DNA of 64,000 nt from Symbiodinium natans (GCA_905221605.1 CAJNDS010002451.1:251979-315978), one strand, 5' to 3'. Positions 30,539 through 39,223 are shown, numbered from the stretch's first letter. Numbers and translations: made by a program. The notes: generated by a model not told the origin, from the letters alone.

Positions 30539-33500
30539 GCGATGGCTCCAACCTTCCTCGGATGGTGGACAGAATGGTGGAGCTGGAAATGGTGCAACTG
30601 AGTCTCTGGGTGAAAGAGCGGTGCTAGAAGAGGTGATTCCCGGCGCTGAAGAACATCTGGAAGAAGCCTTGGTTGCGGAAAACCCCAATGTGGGTATGAA
30701 TCCCAATGTGGATATGGTTAGCAATGCTGAAGCTGAAGGACGTGCTGTCTCTGTATCGCCAAAGCCTGGTGAAAAAAGGAACTGGGACGCGACTGGTGGT
30801 ATAGATCGTGAAATGGAGGTGACTGTTTTACGAGTGTTGCAAAAACACGGGTATCAGCCGTCGACTTCGACTTCGGGTCGAATGGTAGACCAAGGGTCTC
30901 AGACCGATCTGATTGGAGAAGTGCTGCAAGCGGCCAGGAGGCCTCTGAACAAGATTAAAGGGGATCCATCTTCGAGTTCCCAAGGTGGTGGAAGCGGTTA
31001 CGAACAGAAGGGTGCGGACAGCTTTGAAGCTGCACCAGCTGCTGAATACGCCATGGGGGAGGAGGAGATCCTACAGATGGAGGCTGAAAGGTTGCGACAG
31101 TTGTCAGAAGAAGAGGATGAGATGCGTCAGGTCTCTGAAAGGGATGGTTTTCGGAAAGATGAGCATCTGATCCAAGCGTGCGATGGCACAATGTGGGAAT
31201 GGCACCTCCATGAAGATGGGAGACAATATTATTACTGCCTGGATACGCAGGAAAGCAAGTGGACATTGCCGGTTGTAGGTGAAAAGATGAAGAGTGACGA
31301 GGTGGTTGGGTCTCCTTCGGGCAATGAGCTGGAAATGGAGGCTGCACTGGGTTCTTCATCCTCTACTCCGACGCCTGAGTCTACGAGGGCATTCCAGGGT
31401 AGTGTAAAGAGTTTAGGTGAAAAAGATTTTTCCTCTACTATCAGGGATAGCGGTCCTAGGGCTGGTGGTGACGCCCCGACCTCGGGTTCTCATGATGAGG
31501 AGGAGATTCCTGGAAACCGAGCAGACATCGCTGGAGCTCAACATCTGGATCGGGAAGAAATGGAAGCGCTTTCTGAGGGTGTGGCAGCGGTGGAATCGGT
31601 GGGTCCAGAAGAAAAAATTCCCAATGTGGAGATCGGAACTGTGTCGGCTGCAGAAGAGCGAGTGGTGGATGTGGTACCTGTCGTTCAGGAAGGTGGTCCT
31701 GGAGATTCGGAAGACGGAGGGAAAAAGTTGTGTGTTGCGACTGAGGAGGTCTCTTCGTTTGGTGCCAAGAATCCTGCCATTCAAGGGGAAAAAGAAGCTT
31801 CTGGAATAGCTGGAGACACGGAAGATCTGAAAGATGAGGCCTGGAGCGCCAATGATGCGCGGGTCAATGCGCCAGATAGTACCTGGAGTGCGAAGGAAGC
31901 ACGGGTTGAGGTGCATATGGTGTCACGTTCCACGGGTGACTGCAACAATGGGGCGCAGGTCTCCGCAGCAGCTGATGATGGAGGTTCACAGGTGGACGCA
32001 CTGGTGCAACCTGAAGTTAGCTGCGAGGAACGAAATGACAAGGGCTACACCGGAGCCGATGAGGCAGCTGTGGTCAATGATGGTGGCAATTCTCCTTTGG
32101 AAACCATGGAGCCAAAGGAGCCTGCGGTGGAAGAAAATGTACCTGCCGTGGATGAGCAACTCAATAGCCCTGCAGTGGAAGAAAATTTGCCTGCTGCAGA
32201 AGGCGTCACAAAAGACTCCGATGATGGGTCCACTCCCATGAAGGGAGAAGTATTGCCATCTGGAAGCTCGCCGGAAGTCGACACCGAGCGAACTGCAGCA
32301 GATGAGGCAAAGCCTTTGGCAGAAAAAAAGGGAGGTCCTGAAATCCAGGAGCACAAAGGAGATGAGCCTGTGGGACTCGTGGAGCAGGACGAGCAGTGTG
32401 ACCCAAAGGTGAAGACAAAAGATGCGCCAGGAGCTGATGATACAGAGATGGTTTCTGAAGAGCATGCAAAGAAAGTGCCCCGAGCGGGAGCCTTGGAATC
32501 ACCTGGGGAACATTGCTATCAAGAGGGAGATAGGATCGTGGGTCTAGTGCGCTGCATCAATGGGTATGGAGCCTTTTTGGACCATGGTGATGTGAATGTA
32601 TTGGTTCCTGCAGAAGGGAACAACACATATCAGTTCAAATTTGGTGATACTGTCAATGGAACAGTGAAACGAGTGGAAGATGATGGTACCATAATCTTGG
32701 ACACCTTTCTGGTTTTGGAAGAGGACGTGGAGGACTCTTCTTCTACGCTGCGTAAATGGAAGCCCAGCGACTGGAGTACGTGGTGGACGGATTCATGGTA
32801 TGCTGGTCAATGGTACCAAGATTCCAACGGTCAATGGGACTGGAAACAGGAGGAAGAGCAATCCGATGAAGGGCTTGTGGTGCAGGAGTTATCCTCAGAA
32901 GAACGAGAGGAAAGGCAACTTTATGGAGAAAAGATCTACAAAGCTCTTCTGGAGAATGGAAACGAAGATGAGGCCTATGTTGGAAAAATTACTGGGATGC
33001 TGTTGGGTCGCCCAATGGAAGAGCTACAGGAGTGTGTTGCAGATCATGCATTCCTCAATGCGGAAGCTCGGCGCGCGTATGGCATCTTGCAAAATGATGG
33101 TTGGAAGCCTGATGGTACAGAAAGCACAGGCTTGGGAAAGTTAACCACTTTTTCCCGAAAACAGTACCGCAACGCGCTTTTCGAACTGGCATGCAGAAAA
33201 AGGAGATTTACTCGACCAGTTGTGGGTGAAGCGGTGGCAGCGGTGCTGAATCAAGGGGAAGATGAGTTTTGGAACGCGCTTTGGTTGGACACCAAGCTAT
33301 TTTTGCAGGAGCTTGATGGTGCAGTGCAATCCATGAGCAAAAGGGAGAACAAGCCAATGGAAGCCTACATGGATCCTGACCAGTACAAAAAGGCTCACAT
33401 GACTCCACAGACTGTGTCACCTGGATACAGCAAACTGTGCAAGTTCTTCAATAAGGGAAGGTGTCGCAATGGTGATGGTTGTCCCTATGAGCATCGTCGT

Positions 33501-33770
33501 TATGGTGAAGGTCGGCCGGAAGGGGGGTCAACTGATCCAAAGAACAGCCAAGAAGCTGAAGATGAGGATGGGAACATCGGTGACCCTCCCACAGAGGAAG
33601 GTACAGTGGATGAGGCACAGCAGGAGCGGGAGGATTTAGCCTTCCGGGCCAAGGTGCATCAAAGGGTGAACCTATGTCGGGTGAGCCAAAAGGTCGTCTG
33701 TGTCTGTATTACAATCAAGGTGGTTGTAAATACGGGACTACGTGCAGGTATCTTCACAATGATGACATAG
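30525..33770 (+). CDS. ORF1: WW, S1-like, MLLE (PABC-type) and CCCH zinc-finger protein
   Basis: 1081 residues. Seen in order: an acidic low-complexity N-terminus; a WW domain at about 220-252 with W224 and W246 spaced 22 apart and a Y-Y pair between; a long acidic linker with a repeated PAVEEN-type motif; an S1/OB-like domain at about 662-735 (EGDRIVGLVRCINGYGAFLD); a Trp-rich stretch at 744-778; an MLLE domain at about 797-858 with the signature KITGMLL at 821-827; a helical stretch; and a CX7CX5CX3H finger at C972, C980, C986, H990. Known: MLLE of poly(A)-binding protein binds PAM2 motifs, WW binds proline motifs, and S1 and CCCH bind RNA. Inference: an RNA- and translation-associated protein, perhaps doing the RNA-packaging job of Gag. 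The start chosen is the first ATG of the frame, 67 bases after the LTR. The last 30 or so codons overlap ORF2 and look unlike a folded domain. Confidence 0.9.
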   Translation: MPSPKRWLQPSSDGGQNGGAGNGATESLGERAVLEEVIPGAEEHLEEALVAENPNVGMNPNVDMVSNAEAEGRAVSVSPKPGEKRNWDATGGIDREMEVTVLRVLQKHGYQPSTSTSGRMVDQGSQTDLIGEVLQAARRPLNKIKGDPSSSSQGGGSGYEQKGADSFEAAPAAEYAMGEEEILQMEAERLRQLSEEEDEMRQVSERDGFRKDEHLIQACDGTMWEWHLHEDGRQYYYCLDTQESKWTLPVVGEKMKSDEVVGSPSGNELEMEAALGSSSSTPTPESTRAFQGSVKSLGEKDFSSTIRDSGPRAGGDAPTSGSHDEEEIPGNRADIAGAQHLDREEMEALSEGVAAVESVGPEEKIPNVEIGTVSAAEERVVDVVPVVQEGGPGDSEDGGKKLCVATEEVSSFGAKNPAIQGEKEASGIAGDTEDLKDEAWSANDARVNAPDSTWSAKEARVEVHMVSRSTGDCNNGAQVSAAADDGGSQVDALVQPEVSCEERNDKGYTGADEAAVVNDGGNSPLETMEPKEPAVEENVPAVDEQLNSPAVEENLPAAEGVTKDSDDGSTPMKGEVLPSGSSPEVDTERTAADEAKPLAEKKGGPEIQEHKGDEPVGLVEQDEQCDPKVKTKDAPGADDTEMVSEEHAKKVPRAGALESPGEHCYQEGDRIVGLVRCINGYGAFLDHGDVNVLVPAEGNNTYQFKFGDTVNGTVKRVEDDGTIILDTFLVLEEDVEDSSSTLRKWKPSDWSTWWTDSWYAGQWYQDSNGQWDWKQEEEQSDEGLVVQELSSEEREERQLYGEKIYKALLENGNEDEAYVGKITGMLLGRPMEELQECVADHAFLNAEARRAYGILQNDGWKPDGTESTGLGKLTTFSRKQYRNALFELACRKRRFTRPVVGEAVAAVLNQGEDEFWNALWLDTKLFLQELDGAVQSMSKRENKPMEAYMDPDQYKKAHMTPQTVSPGYSKLCKFFNKGRCRNGDGCPYEHRRYGEGRPEGGSTDPKNSQEAEDEDGNIGDPPTEEGTVDEAQQEREDLAFRAKVHQRVNLCRVSQKVVCVCITIKVVVNTGLRAGIFTMMT

Positions 33771-36700
33771 CATTGGAAGGGACTTGGGAGCCCGGCAAAT
33801 CTTGGGACAATGCTTCCAGGAAGGCACTAAGGGACGCAGGGTTCCACCATTGCTGTTTCGATTATTACCTCAGAGGACGTTGCCGGAAAGGGTCAAATTT
33901 CTGCAAGTACTCCCACGACGAGATGTCAGATGAGCGGCTGACGCTCCTGAAACACTTGGTACAGGTGGCCAATCAGGTCCGGTTTGAAAAGGAGAGAGGA
34001 TGGGAGATTTCGGACAGAAGCACTTTTCAGCCACCTGCGAGTGGGGGAGCTGAATCTTCCTCATCCTCGGCACCAAAAGCGCTGCAAATGACCAATGTGT
34101 CACAAAAAGAAGGTGAAAAAGGTATTCTGGATGAAGCAGAAGCTGATGAACAAAAGAATTCGGTGGCTGAATCCACTGGTACTCGGCTTCAAAATCCGGA
34201 GGAGCCAATTGAAAATTGGATGGCTCGCAACGAACACCTGTGGGTGTATACCCCTCATGTAAGTGAGGTGATGATTACACTTGGTGTGACCAATGTGTCG
34301 GACTTGCAAGAGTTCATCTTTGTGGAAGATTTGGTTGACAAAGGGATCAACAAAGTGACCGCATGCAAAATTCTGCAATTGGTTGGTGGTGTCCGATATC
34401 GTCCGGGAGGACCGGAAAAAGCAGTTCCTTCCGATGCATCTGTACGGGTACAACAATCTTCTGGGAGCAAAGGAACTGGAAGAGCGGCGGTGCGAACCCT
34501 CACTCAGGTGCGTGAAGCTGAAGACTCCGGTGCAAAAACCATGCCGAGAGGCTCCTATCGGGAGCTTTTTGATAAGGTCAGGTACCGTGATGCTTGGACG
34601 CTTGCGCAGAGGTCTCCGCTGTGCGTACAGAAGCTGCAGTTGGTGGGAGTTGGAATGCCGCCGGTGAACCCGCCAACAAAAAAGTATCGGTCAAGATCAA
34701 ACCCTGTGAGAAGGGGAAGGCCCTTGCTGGACAAAAAACAGGTGCGACAGGTGCCACGCTCTCGTTCACAACGACGAGTGCAACCGGCGGAAGTGGTGGA
34801 AAAGCCGAAGCCACTGGAACTGAAGCCTCGTGGTGGGTTGTCGTATCGGTTCAGCAGAGCGTGGGCAGATGTGGTGGATGATGATGAACAGGCGGAGGCT
34901 TTGGTCTCGTATGCCGCTTCCTCAAGCGATTCAAGCGAGGAGGAGACCAATGCCGCGCAACGCATGAAGGAAATCTTTTTGCAAGAAAGGGATTCACAGA
35001 GAACTGCGATTCGTGGCAATGTTCCGCTGGGTGGTTCTTCAGGCCCCAATGACGGGCCGAAAAAATCGGTTCACCTTGGCGAAGGGCGCGACAAAGCGTC
35101 GCGGGGGGAGACCCGCCAAGAAGTGACTTCACAAGTTTTTTCGCTACCACAACCTTCTCGTCGAACTGAACAGTCTCAAAAAAGAGCAAGGGATGGCTCA
35201 GTTATGGTTGGTTCGCTGGCGGTGGGCTCCACGGATGAGGTTTTACCTGGGCAAGGTGTTGCTGGACAGGTGAATGTATCTGAAAGCGCTCAAGTTCTTC
35301 CTGGGCAAGAAGTGGCTGGACAGGAGACGGCGCTGGAAGGAGCAGTGCAAATTTCTGGCGAGGAGACTGACCAAAAAGAAGGAGAAGGTGGGAGCAATGA
35401 ACTCCGTGGTGATGGTGCGAAGATATTGGATGTTTGTCCGGCGAAGAATGACCTTCAGCAATTGCTGGTTAAAGGTCTTCTGACTCGGATTTATTGGAAG
35501 GTTGCTGTTGGCAAGTTGCCTGTGGGCCAAAGAGACTGCCAAAAGGGGTCCAATAAGATGGATCGAAATTTGGTTATTAGCATGTCATCCGAAGGTGCAA
35601 ACGAACAGGATGAGAACCTGGCACTGGAGGACGATGCTGATCAGTCAATGGGTGATGGTGCGATGGTGGTTATGGTGTATGATCCAGGAACGCTGATTCA
35701 GTCGCCAACAACTGATTGGGTTACGCGTCGCGGTCTGACCGATCGTTCCGTCTGGCCAGCAATGGCGTCTATGGCACAGAGGATATGTGCTGAAATGGTT
35801 CAAGTGGATGAAATGAATGCCCAGCTAGGGACTGGAGCACTCCTTTTTCAAAGGAGAGATCAAGGACATTATGGTGATCTGCGTCATTCGTTCCATGACA
35901 ATCCGTGCTTGCCAGCGGTGGGAAATTATCCTCTTTCGGTGATGGGTGCATTGCTATCTCCTGGTCTGGAAGGGGAATTCAAAAATACCGATAAGTTTGG
36001 AGCTGCTATGGAGGCAATTGCCTATGATTGGAGTCGCAGTCCAGGCATGGAAGTTCACATTGAACTTATGGCGAGGGTAGCCAAATTGGTTCACCCGTTC
36101 CTGAACCTCGGAGCCCAGGGGTCTGTGATGGTTTCGGAATTTCTCTGGCAGCGCGGGAGGGCCCAGTTGATGGAGTTCCTTCAGGCGGCGACTTGTGCGG
36201 ATCAATTGGAGGCTCTCTGGAGAAGGATGGACGACGATGCTGATGAAGAAGTGGATCCTTCGACAGCGGTGCTGGAAGTTCTTGGACCAGAGGATGCGGT
36301 ACTTGATCAAGGGGACAATGAATCCCTTATTCCTATTGAAGATGCTGGAGGTGAGATAAGTGGTGACACTGGAGGGGATGGCAAAGCGCCAGAAGTTTCT
36401 CCGGAAGAGGAGACATCCAGTGGGTCATCAAGACTGGCGGACACAAGGATTTTCTTGTGGTCAGTGTACTCCCGCGTGGCTTCTAATTTCTCTATGCAGG
36501 ACCGCACTACTGGTAAGATCTTTGACAGCACAAAAGGGTATCCTGGTGAAGGACCAAGCAATGATGACAATCCTTCCTCTAAGAGGAACTTACCCTGGAT
36601 CTCGGAAGACTACCTCGACGAAGTGGTGTCAAAAAAGATGGAAAGGTCTTCAGATATGGATGGGTTTGTTCCGGGAAGTGAGGGACCATTGGAAAAGGTA

Positions 36701-36931
36701 GAGGTGGAGAATGTTACTGCCTCTAAAATTCTTATGGCTCTTTGGAAGAAGGGATATAGAGCTGGGTATAGGAGGTTGTGTCGTTTGAACGCATCTGGAT
36801 GCAAGGTTGGAGCAATGAAACGTCCAATCAAAAGGGTGCAGAAGATTGGCACTAGAAAGGCCTTCACGAAGATGTTCAATGTTTTTGGATCGTCTCAGCA
36901 TGGCTCAGGAGCGGCGGAAAACCAATCATGA
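33674..36931 (+). CDS. ORF2: protein with two CCCH zinc fingers and a SAM-like segment
   Basis: 1085 residues. The frame begins at an ATG 97 bases before ORF1 stops, in the -1 frame; an in-frame stop at 33611 limits the N-terminus. CCCH fingers: C10, C18, C24, H28 (CX7CX5CX3H) and C61, C70, C77, H81 (CX8CX6CX3H). Residues about 190-236 resemble a SAM domain (DLVDKGINKVTACKIL), a weak call. Further on are an Arg/Ser-rich patch, a duplicated VLPGQ-x-VAGQ motif near residue 525, a mostly helical region at about 640-870 rich in Met, Leu and acidic residues, and a basic C-terminus. No pol motif is present. I saw no clear shifty heptamer in the overlap, so separate initiation, reinitiation or trans-splicing seems likelier than frameshifting. 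The helical region could be a capsid-like fold, but I cannot show that. Confidence 0.88.
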   Translation: MSGEPKGRLCLYYNQGGCKYGTTCRYLHNDDIALEGTWEPGKSWDNASRKALRDAGFHHCCFDYYLRGRCRKGSNFCKYSHDEMSDERLTLLKHLVQVANQVRFEKERGWEISDRSTFQPPASGGAESSSSSAPKALQMTNVSQKEGEKGILDEAEADEQKNSVAESTGTRLQNPEEPIENWMARNEHLWVYTPHVSEVMITLGVTNVSDLQEFIFVEDLVDKGINKVTACKILQLVGGVRYRPGGPEKAVPSDASVRVQQSSGSKGTGRAAVRTLTQVREAEDSGAKTMPRGSYRELFDKVRYRDAWTLAQRSPLCVQKLQLVGVGMPPVNPPTKKYRSRSNPVRRGRPLLDKKQVRQVPRSRSQRRVQPAEVVEKPKPLELKPRGGLSYRFSRAWADVVDDDEQAEALVSYAASSSDSSEEETNAAQRMKEIFLQERDSQRTAIRGNVPLGGSSGPNDGPKKSVHLGEGRDKASRGETRQEVTSQVFSLPQPSRRTEQSQKRARDGSVMVGSLAVGSTDEVLPGQGVAGQVNVSESAQVLPGQEVAGQETALEGAVQISGEETDQKEGEGGSNELRGDGAKILDVCPAKNDLQQLLVKGLLTRIYWKVAVGKLPVGQRDCQKGSNKMDRNLVISMSSEGANEQDENLALEDDADQSMGDGAMVVMVYDPGTLIQSPTTDWVTRRGLTDRSVWPAMASMAQRICAEMVQVDEMNAQLGTGALLFQRRDQGHYGDLRHSFHDNPCLPAVGNYPLSVMGALLSPGLEGEFKNTDKFGAAMEAIAYDWSRSPGMEVHIELMARVAKLVHPFLNLGAQGSVMVSEFLWQRGRAQLMEFLQAATCADQLEALWRRMDDDADEEVDPSTAVLEVLGPEDAVLDQGDNESLIPIEDAGGEISGDTGGDGKAPEVSPEEETSSGSSRLADTRIFLWSVYSRVASNFSMQDRTTGKIFDSTKGYPGEGPSNDDNPSSKRNLPWISEDYLDEVVSKKMERSSDMDGFVPGSEGPLEKVEVENVTASKILMALWKKGYRAGYRRLCRLNASGCKVGAMKRPIKRVQKIGTRKAFTKMFNVFGSSQHGSGAAENQS

Positions 36932-38340
36932 AGGTGGTAGGACCAAGGCCAGGTTTTCCAGCTGTACTCCAAGCATCAAATACTGATAGCACGTCGGGTG
37001 AAGGGAGCAGTTCCCAGGTACATGGCAATGTTCATGTAGAGCAGAATCGCCCTATGGACCGGTACGAGGCAGAGCGCTTGGAGAAGAGGAAGAAAGGCTT
37101 CTGCTATTGGTTCGGCAAGGGGAAAGATCGCTGCAAATTTGGTGAAGACTGCAAATTCATCCATTCAGAAGATGATGTGGTGCTACATTCGTATTGGTGC
37201 AAATACTATGTGGCAGGGAGAGACTGTTTCGCTGGAAAGGATTGTGGGTTCTCGCATGATGCAACTGGTGTGAGGTGCATCCAGTTTGCTCGGTCTGGGA
37301 AGTGTCGTTATGGTGACAGGTGTGTCTTCGAGCATGGTGTTCCGCTGGATGAACAGCGGCCAAGGTCTCCAAGGACGCCCCCAAGGGATGGTCCAAGGAG
37401 AAGTTCTGGTGCAAATGGTGGAGAAAAGGAGATCTCTCCTGAACAGTTCGATGATGGTGAGGAGGATTTTATGGTTTATGACGATGATACCAAAATGACG
37501 GAACTGTTGATGGAGGCGATTTCATTTCTGTCCAATGGCAAGCCAGATTTGGCTCGAGCAGAGGCGGACCCATTGTTCAAACTCCTGAAGTTCACTGGAG
37601 ATACTGACCAAATGGATCAAGAATGGGTTTCGTGGACCACTGGTATGTTAACCGTGCTGGAACTTCTCGAAGTAGTGAAGTCGTATGATGTTTCGCTCGC
37701 GGAGGTGGAAGAATGGGTCAATGACCTGAGGATATGGTACGAGCGAGCCAATTTGGGAGAAGAGAAAGATTCCAAAAGAGGCAAAAAGAGGTCCCTAGAA
37801 AGGGAGTCCAGCAAGGATATTCCTGCCGAAAAAGAAGTGGTTGAGACTTCGGAGACGGAGGTTGCCGTTGAGGAGGAGAAGAAAAAGGTAAAAAAGAAGA
37901 GGAAAGCTGCAGCTATCGAAGATCCTTACACTCTCATGGTTCCAAAGCCGAAGAAGATGCCGACGATCATTGAGAAGGGTGGATCATCATCCAATGTGGT
38001 GGTCTCTGCAGTGGAAAAAGCCTCGAAAACGCGCACAAAGTCAAATGTCGGTGGAAAGACAAAGAAGAAGGAGAAAAGTCAGAGTCCCAAAAAGGAAGAG
38101 GTGGTAATGGTGCAAGGTCCTGAGGAAAAGGATCGTCCATCTGATGCGGATGCACCAGTGTCTACCACTGTGAATGCAGAGCTGGGTCAATCTTGCCAAG
38201 CGATTGAGGACGCAAAGAGAGAAGGATTGGTATCCTCAATTCAAAGGTGCGTACAGGATCCTGTTCTTACAGTTTCGGACCTGGAGTATATTCTGCTGCA
38301 ACTTCACCTCAAAATTGCCAACAATCGGAAAAAGAAGTGA
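36928..38340 (+). CDS. ORF3: protein with three tandem CCCH zinc fingers and a basic tail
   Basis: 470 residues. Its ATG shares bases with the ORF2 stop (ATGA at 36928-36931), a classic stop-restart overlap. Three fingers follow in a row: C59, C69, C75, H79; C91, C100, C106, H110; C117, C126, C132, H136. Spacings are CX8-9CX5CX3H. Next come an acidic linker, a helical domain at about 185-275, and a Lys-rich segment (KKKVKKKRK) that could be a nuclear localisation signal. The C-terminus ends NNRKKK. Tandem CCCH fingers bind single-stranded RNA in known families. Inference: a nucleocapsid-like or RNA-escort protein of the element. Confidence 0.88.
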   Translation: MKVVGPRPGFPAVLQASNTDSTSGEGSSSQVHGNVHVEQNRPMDRYEAERLEKRKKGFCYWFGKGKDRCKFGEDCKFIHSEDDVVLHSYWCKYYVAGRDCFAGKDCGFSHDATGVRCIQFARSGKCRYGDRCVFEHGVPLDEQRPRSPRTPPRDGPRRSSGANGGEKEISPEQFDDGEEDFMVYDDDTKMTELLMEAISFLSNGKPDLARAEADPLFKLLKFTGDTDQMDQEWVSWTTGMLTVLELLEVVKSYDVSLAEVEEWVNDLRIWYERANLGEEKDSKRGKKRSLERESSKDIPAEKEVVETSETEVAVEEEKKKVKKKRKAAAIEDPYTLMVPKPKKMPTIIEKGGSSSNVVVSAVEKASKTRTKSNVGGKTKKKEKSQSPKKEEVVMVQGPEEKDRPSDADAPVSTTVNAELGQSCQAIEDAKREGLVSSIQRCVQDPVLTVSDLEYILLQLHLKIANNRKKK

Positions 38341-38424
38341 TTGGATGGTATGGATGAAGGGATGGTTTTTCTCTTTCTGGAGACAGGTGCGCTGGAACAG
38401 CCAATGTGCTGATAATGTGGTGGT

Positions 38425-38456
38425 TACTATTAAGGGTATGGAAATCCCTGATAGTA
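38425..38456 (+). other. Hairpin in the element's 3' untranslated region
   Basis: TACTATTAAGGG pairs with CCCTGATAGTA around a 9-base loop, with one bulge and one wobble. Two shorter hairpins follow: TTCGC-GTA-GCGAA (38469-38481) and ACCAC-5-GTGGT (38486-38500). Three stems in 80 bases suggest a structured RNA, such as a packaging or export signal; no known family is recognised. Confidence 0.45.
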
Positions 38457-38681
38457 GAAGTCAGTAGCTTTTCGCGTAGCGAAGACCACGGTTTGTGGTG
38501 AAGAAGGCCAAAGAGTCTTCAATGATAAGAGGATCATGGTGAAAAGAGATTCTCTGTGGTTAGTGGGTTAGCCAATGTGCTATAATTTCGTCCTGGATGA
38601 CGTAAAACCATATTGTGCATTTCAAGCAGCTGGCTGCTGCCTTAATGGCAGTTTTTGGCCAAAACATCTGCACCTCCAAGG

Positions 38682-38703
38682 TGTCCTAGGAAATCCTAGG
38701 ACA
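38682..38703 (+). other. Nine-bp hairpin abutting the polypurine tract
   Basis: TGTCCTAGG, loop AAAT, CCTAGGACA: a perfect 9-bp stem ending exactly where the purine tract begins. It may position plus-strand priming or mark the RNA; this is inference from placement. Confidence 0.6.
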
Positions 38704-38710
38704 GGGGGAG
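38703..38710 (+). promoter_or_regulatory. Polypurine tract for plus-strand priming
   Basis: AGGGGGAG abuts the TG of the 3' LTR, the position and composition expected of an LTR-element polypurine tract. It overlaps the last base of the hairpin at 38682-38703. Confidence 0.8.
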
Positions 38711-38997
38711 TGCGGAGCTGCAATTGGTATTGTAGAAAGGAGTTAGTGTTGAGGGTTGGAAGGGTCAATGAACCCGGAAATCTTATTTGGCTCAAGATGG
38801 CCAAGAGCCGTCAGCTTTTGTTGAAAAAATACGTACGCCTGGGGTTGGGTTTAACGGGTTGGAGTAGTCCCGTCCCTTCTCCCTTATCCTGTCCCCGTAG
38901 GGGTGGGTGTTCTTGTTTCTGGTTCGATCTGGGAAATCCATATAGGCGACTGCTGAGGGTTGGTTTCTTTCCCTGTTCCCTTTCGGTTGCCCCCGTA
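38711..38997 (+). repeat. 3' long terminal repeat
   Basis: 287 bp, identical to the 5' copy as read. It is preceded directly by the purine tract AGGGGGAG and followed by CCCTA and telomere-type repeats. Identity of the two copies means little time has passed since reverse transcription, or recent gene conversion. Confidence 0.93.
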
Positions 38998-39002
38998 CCC
39001 TA
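38998..39002 (+). repeat. Right copy of 5-bp target-site duplication CCCTA
   Basis: Matches 30166-30170. It leads straight into CCCTAAA/CCCTGAA repeats, so the element sits inside a telomere-type array that it split (29910-30170 on the left, 39000-39200 on the right). Confidence 0.7.
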
Positions 39003-39200
39003 AACGCAAACCCCAAACCCTGAACCCTGAACCCCAAACCTTAAACCCTGAACCCTGAGCCCTAAACCCCAAACCCTGAACCCGGAAACCCTGACCCTGA
39101 ACCCTGAACCCTGAACCCTGAACCCTAAACCCTAAACCCAAAACCCTAAACCCTAAACCCTAAACCCTAACCCTCAGCCCTAAACCCTAAGCCCTAATTC
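39000..39200. repeat. CCCTGAA/CCCTAAA array on the right of the LTR element
   Basis: Mixed C-rich units, continuing the array interrupted by the element; more degenerate than the left flank. Confidence 0.92.
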
Positions 39201-39223
39201 AACGCTTGAGCTTCAAACCGCAG

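Larger units (their letters stand above)
30171..38997 (+). mobile_element. Complete LTR retroelement lacking pol, encoding three CCCH zinc-finger proteins
   Basis: Seen: two 287-bp direct repeats (30171-30457 and 38711-38997) that I read as identical. They start TG, end TA, and are flanked by CCCTA on both sides. A primer-binding site lies directly after the left LTR and a purine tract directly before the right one. Three overlapping plus-strand frames fill the 8.25-kb interior. Known: priming from the anticodon half of initiator tRNA-Met is a trait of copia and Ty5-type (Pseudoviridae) elements, and 5-bp duplications are usual for LTR integrases. Not seen: a D-S/T-G protease, HHCC or DDE integrase, Y-x-DD reverse transcriptase or RNase H in any frame. 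Inference: a recently inserted non-autonomous copia-type element that depends on Pol from elsewhere. A host polycistron captured between LTRs is the alternative. The structural call is firm; the superfamily is moderately sure. Confidence 0.9.

Noticed and set aside
33614-33770. Programmed -1 frameshift between ORF1 and ORF2
   Set aside because: No X-XXY-YYZ heptamer in the ORF1 frame was seen in the overlap, and ORF2 has its own ATG; kept open only as a possibility.
30955-38155. Minus-strand frames of 60-170 codons inside the LTR element
   Set aside because: They lie opposite the three long frames and lack domains; shadows of coding sequence.
30525-38340. Hidden reverse transcriptase or integrase in the LTR element
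   Set aside because: No YxDD, no DDE spacing, no HHCC motif and no D-S/T-G protease motif in the three frames or in long minus frames, which are all short shadows.
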